DNA of 64,000 nucleotides, taken from positions 1 to 64,000 of the forward strand of contig NZ_JAAVUX010000001.1 in NCBI RefSeq assembly GCF_018449655.1, given 5' to 3'. Below the pieces are notes generated by a model, which did no database searches, was not told the DNA's origin, and worked only from the letters and a program-made list of their open reading frames with translations. Made by a program: the position numbers and the translations under genes. Source of the DNA: Pseudomonas sp. dw_358 (GTDB lineage Bacteria > Pseudomonadota > Gammaproteobacteria > Pseudomonadales > Pseudomonadaceae). Every line of letters starts with the position of its first letter. The stretch's first letter is position 1. This document shows, piece by piece, positions 58,434-64,000 of this stretch.

Positions 58434-58644
58434 GCGCGATCCTTTCAGGCTCGTCAGAGCCGAATGCATTTCATAGAGAGCCTGGAGCGGCCCGGCCCAC
58501 GCGGATCGGCGAGCCTGCGGCAAGGGCAGGTCGCCGATTATAGCGAAGCCTGTGCCGCAACACACCCCGCGACGTGCACAGTCTTTCAGGGAGCAGCCTT
58601 TATATGCCAAACTCGGCGCCTTCAGACCTCGCGTCACAGGACTT

Positions 58645-59457
58645 ATGCTCGCTTTGTCACCCAGTCTGCTTCCCAGCCTCGCCGCCGCTGTCCTCTACGC
58701 CGCTGCGACCCTCTACCAGGCCACCCGCGTCAAGCAGGGCAACCGTGCCGACAAACGCCTGCTGTATGTGCTCGGCACGCTCGCCGTCATTGCCCATGGC
58801 AGCGCGCTGTACTTCCAGCTGGTCAACCCGCTGGGGCTGACCCTGGACTTCATCAGCGCCGCCAGCCTGATTGCCGCCGCCGTGATCGTGGTCACCTTGA
58901 TCGCCTGCACGCAGATACCGGTGGAAAACCTGCTGCTGCTTTTATTCCCGCTGGCCCTGGTCACGGTGCTGGTGGCACAGTTCGTCCCCGCCGGCACCAG
59001 CCCGCTGGTGGATGAAGAGCCGGGGATCCTGTCGCACATCCTGCTGTCGATCCTGGCCTATGGCATGTTCACCATCGCCGTGGTGCAGTCCTTGCTCCTG
59101 CTGTTGCAGAACTATCAGCTCAAGCACAAGCACCCCATGGGCTTGATCAAGAACTTCCCGCCTCTGCAAACCATGGAAAGCCTGCTGTTCGGCTTCCTCT
59201 GGGCTGGCTGGGTGCTGCTGTCGATGTCGCTGATCTCCGGCTGGCTGTTCGTCGAAAACCTGTTCACCCAACACCTGGTGCACAAGACCCTGCTGGCCTG
59301 CCTGGCCTGGATTGTCTTCAGCGTGCTGTTGTGGGGTCGCAACCGGTTGGGCTGGCGCGGGCACAAGGCGATCCGCTGGACACTGGCTGGTTTCTGCCTG
59401 CTGATGCTGGCCTACTTCGGCAGCAAGCTGGTCCGCGAATACATCCTGCACATCTGA
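58645..59457 (+). CDS. ypjD: Inner-membrane protein YpjD, CcsA/HemX-like
   Basis: A 270-residue membrane protein with about eight helices, related to the cytochrome-c assembly proteins (CcsA/CcmC). The family block ILSHILLSILAYGMFTIAVVQSLLLLLQ is present. Its role is not established. The start at MLALSPSLL is preceded by agg at 5 bases; it is 12 bp before the CorC-type gene and probably co-transcribed with it. Confidence 0.88.
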   Translation: MLALSPSLLPSLAAAVLYAAATLYQATRVKQGNRADKRLLYVLGTLAVIAHGSALYFQLVNPLGLTLDFISAASLIAAAVIVVTLIACTQIPVENLLLLLFPLALVTVLVAQFVPAGTSPLVDEEPGILSHILLSILAYGMFTIAVVQSLLLLLQNYQLKHKHPMGLIKNFPPLQTMESLLFGFLWAGWVLLSMSLISGWLFVENLFTQHLVHKTLLACLAWIVFSVLLWGRNRLGWRGHKAIRWTLAGFCLLMLAYFGSKLVREYILHI

Positions 59458-59469
59458 GAAGCGCGAATC

Positions 59470-60708
59470 ATGGAGACTCTGCCCCTCGGTTCCCTGCTGG
59501 GTGCGCTTTTGCTGGCAATCCTGTGGACCGCCCTGTTCAGCGTGGTCCGCCACGCGCATCTGATCCAGGCCGAAAAGCCGCCCGGCAAAGGCAAGGGTCA
59601 GCGTCCGACAACCCACTTTCCAGTGCAAGGGGTGATGCTGTGCCAGACGGTCGGCCAGGTCCTGGCCGTAGTGTTTGCCGTCGACATGGGCGCCTGGCTG
59701 TGGGGCAGCCTCGGTAGCTGGATCGGGGCGATCATTGCTGCGGTCCTGTTGCTGATCTTGACCGAATACCTGACACACCGGGCTGCCAGTCGCCAGCCTC
59801 AGGCTTTCGTCAGCCTGGCCAACGCGATCCTGCCGCTGACCCTGAAGCTGGTCTGGCCACTGGCCTGGCTGCTGGACGGCGTCGCGCGATTGATGCTCAA
59901 ACCCTTCGAGCCCAGGCCTCAGGCCGTCAACGAGCACGCCGATGACCCCGCGCCGCGCAACGTGCTCGAAGAGCTGGCCTACGATGCGCGGGCCAACAAG
60001 CCGCAGTTGCTCAAGGGGATCCATGCCCTGGACAGCATCACGGTCAACGACATTCTGGTGCCGCGCAACGAAGTGGACGGCATCGACCTGGAAGATTCCA
60101 TCGAGCAGATCATCGAGCAGTTGATCATCAGCCGCCACACCCGCCTGCCGGTGTTTCACAACGACATCAATCAGGTCGAACGAGTCCTCAATACCCGGCA
60201 GATCAGCCACCTGCTGCCCCGTGGCGAGCTGACCAAGCAAGCCCTGCTGGATGCATGCTACGACGCCTACTTCGTGCCGGAAAGCACGCCCCTGCAAGTG
60301 CAGCTGCTGAATTTCCACAAGCAACAGCGCCGGCTCGGCGTCGTCGTGGATGAATATGGCGAAGTGTTGGGACTGGTGACGCTGGAGGACATTCTCGAAG
60401 AGATCGTCGGCGAGTTCGAAGACGAGCAGACCGCTTCCAACCCGCACATCCATCCACAGCCGGACGGCCGCTTTGTAGTCGAAGGCGCAGCATCCATTCG
60501 CGACCTCAATCGCAGCCTGAACTGGCATCTGCCCAGCGACGGCCCCAAGACCCTGAACGGCCTGGTCACCGAAGCGCTGGAAAGCATTCCCGATTGCGCG
60601 GTGTGCCTGAAGATCGGCCGTTACCGCCTGGAAATTCTCGAGACCGAGGATAACCGCGCCAGCCGCGTACTGATCTGGTATGTGAAGCCGCCGCCGCAGG
60701 CCTTGTAA
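59470..60708 (+). CDS. HlyC/CorC family protein with CBS domains (YfjD-like)
   Basis: A 412-residue membrane protein: a DUF21 region with about four helices (1-140), a pair of CBS domains (about 183-310; VNDILVPRNEVDGI, then LGVVVDEYGEVLGLVTLEDILEEIVG) and a C-terminal CorC/HlyC domain (about 325-405). The family is linked to Mg2+/Co2+ efflux or resistance. Its order after ypjD matches ffh-ypjD-yfjD in many proteobacteria. Confidence 0.9.
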   Translation: METLPLGSLLGALLLAILWTALFSVVRHAHLIQAEKPPGKGKGQRPTTHFPVQGVMLCQTVGQVLAVVFAVDMGAWLWGSLGSWIGAIIAAVLLLILTEYLTHRAASRQPQAFVSLANAILPLTLKLVWPLAWLLDGVARLMLKPFEPRPQAVNEHADDPAPRNVLEELAYDARANKPQLLKGIHALDSITVNDILVPRNEVDGIDLEDSIEQIIEQLIISRHTRLPVFHNDINQVERVLNTRQISHLLPRGELTKQALLDACYDAYFVPESTPLQVQLLNFHKQQRRLGVVVDEYGEVLGLVTLEDILEEIVGEFEDEQTASNPHIHPQPDGRFVVEGAASIRDLNRSLNWHLPSDGPKTLNGLVTEALESIPDCAVCLKIGRYRLEILETEDNRASRVLIWYVKPPPQAL

Positions 60709-60792
60709 TCCTTGCCGCTGGTTTGCAGCCTCCCTAGAATCACCCGACCATAACAATCGGCCCCAACCCAAGGCGGCCTACAAGGATCGGCC

Positions 60793-62109
60793 ATGACCCG
60801 CCACACCCTGGACGCCAACGCCACACAGGCGCCGCCAGCCAATTCCACTGCCCGCGTCGCCGTTGCCAGCTTCATCGGCACAGCCATCGAGTTCTACGAC
60901 TTTTATGTCTACGCCACCGCCGCTGCGCTGGTGATCGGCCCGGTCTTCTTCCCGCAGACCTCAGGTACCGCCCAGATGCTCTCGGCCTTTCTGACCTTTG
61001 GCATCGCCTTTCTGGCCAGGCCCCTGGGCTCGGCCTTCTTCGGCCATTTCGGCGACCGCATCGGACGCAAATCGACGCTGGTGGCCTCGCTGCTGTTGAT
61101 GGGCATCTGCACCACCCTGATCGGCCTGTTGCCCGGCTATGACAGCATTGGCGGATGGGCGCCCGCCCTGCTTTGCCTGTTGCGCTTTGGCCAAGGGCTG
61201 GGACTGGGCGGCGAATGGGGCGGCGCGGCACTGCTGGCCACCGAAAACGCTCCCAGGGGCAAGCGTGCCTGGTTCGGCATGTTTCCTCAATTGGGCCCAT
61301 CCATAGGGTTTCTGGTGGCCAACGGCTTGTTTCTTGGCCTGGCCCTCGGCCTGGATGACGCCCAGTTTCGCAGCTGGGGCTGGCGTCTGCCCTTTGTGCT
61401 CAGCGCCGTGCTGGTGATCATCGGCCTTTACGTGCGCTTGAAGCTGGAAGAGACACCGATCTTCGCCCAGGCCATCGCCCGCCACGAACGGGTCAAGATG
61501 CCCATCGTCGAGCTCTTTGCCCAGTACTGGCAGCCGATGCTGCTGGGCGCCGCGTCCATGGTGGTGTGCTACGCGCTGTTCTATATCTCCACGGTGTTCT
61601 CCCTGAGCTACGGCGTCAGTACCCTGGGCTACAGCCGGGAAACCTTCCTCGGTCTGTTGTGCTTTGCCGTGCTATTCATGGCGGCCGCCACTCCGCTGTC
61701 GGCGTGGGCCAGCGACCGTTACGGGCGCAAGCCGGTGCTGATCCTGGGCGCCGTGGCCGCGATCGTTTCGGGCTTTACCATGCAACCGCTGCTGACCCAG
61801 GGCTCGACCGCCGGCGTAGCCTTGTTTCTGTGCCTGGAGCTGTTCCTCATGGGCTTCACCTTTGCCCCCATGGGCGCCCTGCTGCCAGAGCTGTTCCCGA
61901 CCCGCGTGCGCTACACCGGCGCGTCGGCCGCTTACAACCTGGGAGGCATCGTCGGCGCATCGGCAGCGCCGTTTTTTGCCCAGAAGCTGGTGGCCCTGGG
62001 CGGCCTGAGCTGGGTCGGTGGCTATGTCTCGGCCGCCGCGCTTCTGAGCCTGCTGGCAGTGCTGTGCCTGAAGGAAACGAGGCATGAGGATTTAAATCGC
62101 ATATCCTGA
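60793..62109 (+). CDS. MFS transporter, metabolite:H+ symporter type
   Basis: A 438-residue twelve-helix transporter of the MHS group (proline/betaine, citrate, ketoglutarate and related). The first-helix block ASFIGTAIEFYDFYVY (25-40), the inter-helix motif GHFGDRIGRKS (84-94) and the second-half ASDRYGRKPV support it. The substrate cannot be told from sequence. It stands alone with its own ribosome site. Confidence 0.9.
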   Translation: MTRHTLDANATQAPPANSTARVAVASFIGTAIEFYDFYVYATAAALVIGPVFFPQTSGTAQMLSAFLTFGIAFLARPLGSAFFGHFGDRIGRKSTLVASLLLMGICTTLIGLLPGYDSIGGWAPALLCLLRFGQGLGLGGEWGGAALLATENAPRGKRAWFGMFPQLGPSIGFLVANGLFLGLALGLDDAQFRSWGWRLPFVLSAVLVIIGLYVRLKLEETPIFAQAIARHERVKMPIVELFAQYWQPMLLGAASMVVCYALFYISTVFSLSYGVSTLGYSRETFLGLLCFAVLFMAAATPLSAWASDRYGRKPVLILGAVAAIVSGFTMQPLLTQGSTAGVALFLCLELFLMGFTFAPMGALLPELFPTRVRYTGASAAYNLGGIVGASAAPFFAQKLVALGGLSWVGGYVSAAALLSLLAVLCLKETRHEDLNRIS

Positions 62110-62187
62110 TGTCACAGGTCAGTGATTGACGCACTGACCACAGCGGGCCCCGGAGATCGAGGCCCATAAACATGTGACGGACACCCC

Positions 62188-63669
62188 ATGCCGCTTCGCA
62201 ACATGCTGGTCTCCCAGCGTTACCTGATTTTCATCGTGGTCACCCTGCTGGGTGGCGGTTTTCTGACCACTTCCCTGCTGAGCTACTACGTCTCCCGAGA
62301 CTCCATCCGCAACACCATCGCCAACACCGAGCTGCCGCTGACCTCCGACACGGTCTATTCGGAAGTGCTCAAGGACATCCTGCGGCCGATCCTGATTTCC
62401 TCGATGATGTCCCGCGACACCTTCCTGCGGGATTGGGCCATCGCCAGCCAGAAAGATCCGCAGCCGCTGACCCGCTACCTCAGGGAGGTGGTGACCTCGT
62501 ACGGCGCCTACACGGCGTTCTTCGTTTCCGAATCCAGCAAGACGTACTACACCGCCAACGGCGTGCTCAAGATCATTCACCCGGATGACCCCCGCGATGG
62601 CTGGTACTACCGGGTCAAGGAGTCGACCACGCCCTACGAGTTCGAACTCGACAGCGACCAGGCCCACCATGACGACCTGGCGTTCTTTATCAACTACAAA
62701 GTGTACGACTACCAGAATCAGTTCATCGGCGTGGCCGGTGTCGGCCTGCGCGCCAACGCCGTGGTCAAATTGATGGACACCTATCAGCAGCGCTACGACA
62801 GCCAGGTCTACTTTGTCGATGCCCAGGGGCGCCTGACCCTGACCGGCACCGACGGCGGCCCGGACGGCGCCCATGCGGGCAGGTCGTTGGCGGAACTGAG
62901 CAGTACCCGCCCGCTGCTGTCTCGACTCCCTACCCCCCACGGCGGCAGCTATGAATACTCCAGCGAGGGCCAGGGCCATTTGCTCAACGTGCGCTTTATC
63001 CCTGAGCTCAACTGGTACCTGTACACCGACAAGCGCGAAGACATCGCCCTGAACGAGGTGCGCTCCTCGCTGTACCTGAATCTGCTCATCTGCCTGGTGG
63101 TGATGCTGGCGGTCATGGCCCTGCTGTATCGAGTGGTCCGGCGCTATCAGATACACATCGAGAAGATGGCTACCCTCGACACCCTGACTGCCCTCCCCAA
63201 CCGCCGGGGCTTCGACCTGCTGGTGGTACAGGCCATGCGCGAAGCCCAGCGCGAGCGCGAGCCGCTGGCATTGCTGCTGTTCGATCTGGACCACTTCAAG
63301 CGGCTCAACGACACCTTCGGGCACCTGGCCGGCGACTGTGTCTTGCGCGGCTTTGCCCACGTGCTGCGCAGTTGCCTGCGCAAAGCCGATATCGTCTGCC
63401 GTTGGGGCGGCGAAGAATTCATTGTGCTGTTGCGCACCGACAGCGAGCACGCCCAACAGATCGCCGAGAAAATCCGCCTGCGCACCGAACAGCAGGCTTT
63501 CGCTTTCGAAGGCCAGAGCCTGCATGCCACCAGCAGTGTCGGGATGACGATGGTGGGCGAAGGCGATACCCTGCAAAGCCTCATCGCCCGCGCCGATCAG
63601 GCGCTGTACCGCGCCAAGGAAAGCGGACGCAATCGCCTTTGCCTGGAGCCAGGTCCCACGCCCCCATGA
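62188..63669 (+). CDS. Membrane-bound diguanylate cyclase
   Basis: A 493-residue protein making cyclic-di-GMP. A membrane helix at about 12-35 is followed by a Cache-type periplasmic sensor (about 40-285), a second membrane helix (about 293-313) and a GGDEF domain with active-site GGEEF at 407-411. An allosteric I-site RKAD lies five residues before it, so product inhibition is expected. The N-terminal ligand is unknown. It overlaps the next gene by 4 bp. Confidence 0.93.
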   Translation: MPLRNMLVSQRYLIFIVVTLLGGGFLTTSLLSYYVSRDSIRNTIANTELPLTSDTVYSEVLKDILRPILISSMMSRDTFLRDWAIASQKDPQPLTRYLREVVTSYGAYTAFFVSESSKTYYTANGVLKIIHPDDPRDGWYYRVKESTTPYEFELDSDQAHHDDLAFFINYKVYDYQNQFIGVAGVGLRANAVVKLMDTYQQRYDSQVYFVDAQGRLTLTGTDGGPDGAHAGRSLAELSSTRPLLSRLPTPHGGSYEYSSEGQGHLLNVRFIPELNWYLYTDKREDIALNEVRSSLYLNLLICLVVMLAVMALLYRVVRRYQIHIEKMATLDTLTALPNRRGFDLLVVQAMREAQREREPLALLLFDLDHFKRLNDTFGHLAGDCVLRGFAHVLRSCLRKADIVCRWGGEEFIVLLRTDSEHAQQIAEKIRLRTEQQAFAFEGQSLHATSSVGMTMVGEGDTLQSLIARADQALYRAKESGRNRLCLEPGPTPP

Positions 63670-63881
63670 ACCATTGCGCCCCATCACTGTGCCCTGCCTG
63701 CGGGGCCCGCAACGACTGCGCCCTGGCCGATCCGGCCAGCGCCGACCGCGCTTGCTGGTGCTACAGCGTCAGCATCGACCCGCAGGTGCTCCGGGCCTTG
63801 CCCGAAGCCCTGCGCAACAAGGCCTGCCTGTGCCCACGCTGCGCGCAAGTGCTGGATCAATTGCCGACGCAAAACCGGTAA
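63666..63881 (+). CDS. CWC-type cysteine-rich protein
   Basis: A 71-residue protein with nine Cys: C4, C9, C12, C18, C30, C32, C54, C56 and C59, including the ACWCYS signature. The pattern suggests a zinc- or metal-binding fold. Function is unknown. It overlaps the diguanylate cyclase stop (ATGA) and precedes an rsuA-like gene. Confidence 0.85.
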   Translation: MNHCAPSLCPACGARNDCALADPASADRACWCYSVSIDPQVLRALPEALRNKACLCPRCAQVLDQLPTQNR

Positions 63882-63917
63882 CATGGCCGCCCCCTTCCTG
63901 ACTCGACCTGCCCTGCC

Positions 63918-64000
63918 ATGCGCCTGGACCGTTTCCTCGGCAACCTGCCCCGCTTCAACCGCAAGCAAGTGCGGCTGCTGCTCATTGCCCGACGGATCAA
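63918..64000 (+). CDS. 16S rRNA pseudouridine synthase, RsuA-like (5' part only)
   Basis: The window ends inside this gene. The visible 27 residues, MRLDRFLGNLPRFNRKQVRLLLIARRI, match the S4-type start of RsuA/RluB-family synthases. The rest lies beyond the window, so the class (rsuA or a close relative) cannot be settled. Confidence 0.7.
   Translation, partial: MRLDRFLGNLPRFNRKQVRLLLIARRI

Noticed and set aside
57165..59015. A 616-codon open frame antisense to ffh, running into ypjD
   Set aside because: It crosses two well-defined genes in other frames and shows no protein family.

Overview
The window looks like chromosomal DNA of a Pseudomonas species, most likely of the P. fluorescens group. 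The evidence is the high-GC codon use, the REP/REPIN palindromes and long blocks of Pseudomonas gene order: argG-motY-pyrC-rnt-bfd-bfr-grxD-argF, glpFK/glpRD-aatJQMP-aauSR, recJ-thrC-hom-dsbC-xerD, and rpsP-rimM-trmD-rplS/ffh/ypjD/corC. Nearly all of it is core genome. I saw no prophage, insertion sequence, integron, CRISPR array, tRNA or rRNA.

Layout. 1-10.5 kb: the ligase-associated DNA repair set (MBL exonuclease, ATP-dependent ligase, DEXH helicase, PdeM nuclease), split by a five-gene amino-acid ABC transporter operon. 10.5-17.2 kb: dcd, a cold-shock protein, Mrp/ApbC, metG, a lone soluble RsxB ferredoxin coupled to nth, and a small PA3496-type protein. 17.2-26.7 kb: a response regulator with Glu at the phospho-acceptor site, a small membrane protein, argG, motY, pyrC, rnt, bfd, bfr, grxD, a small hypothetical, argF (with an ArgR-like operator) and ybaK. 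27-36 kb: the glycerol regulon, glpFK and glpRD, separated by gcd and two small genes, with GlpR-like operators at both ends. 36-42.7 kb: acidic amino-acid uptake aatJQMP with its regulators aauSR, preceded by a sigma-54 promoter and two AauR-type palindromes. 42.8-48 kb: metR, an Old Yellow Enzyme, recJ, yaeQ and a DUF3509 gene. 48-50 kb: three small phosphorelay proteins with no kinase. 50-57 kb: thrC, hom, dsbC, xerD and the rplS-trmD-rimM-rpsP operon (all minus strand). 57-64 kb: ffh, ypjD, a CorC-type protein, an MFS transporter, a diguanylate cyclase, a CWC-type Cys-rich protein and the start of an rsuA-like gene.

How the genes work together. Carbon and nitrogen supply dominates: glycerol uptake and oxidation, periplasmic glucose oxidation, basic and acidic amino-acid import, and arginine, threonine and methionine control. 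Around this lie DNA repair (ligase set, Nth, RecJ, XerD), iron storage (Bfd/Bfr/Grx4) and translation/secretion housekeeping.

The most notable points are changes to otherwise standard loci: the split repair cassette, the Rnf operon reduced to RsxB, the Asp-to-Glu response regulator, the kinase-less phosphorelay trio, gcd inside the glp locus, altered signature residues in GlpF (SPA for NPA) and AauR (NAFTGA for GAFTGA), and a peroxiredoxin gene missing between rnt and bfd. I did not find a clearly new multi-gene defence or biosynthetic system. The kinase-less trio at 48-50 kb is the best candidate for an undescribed system.
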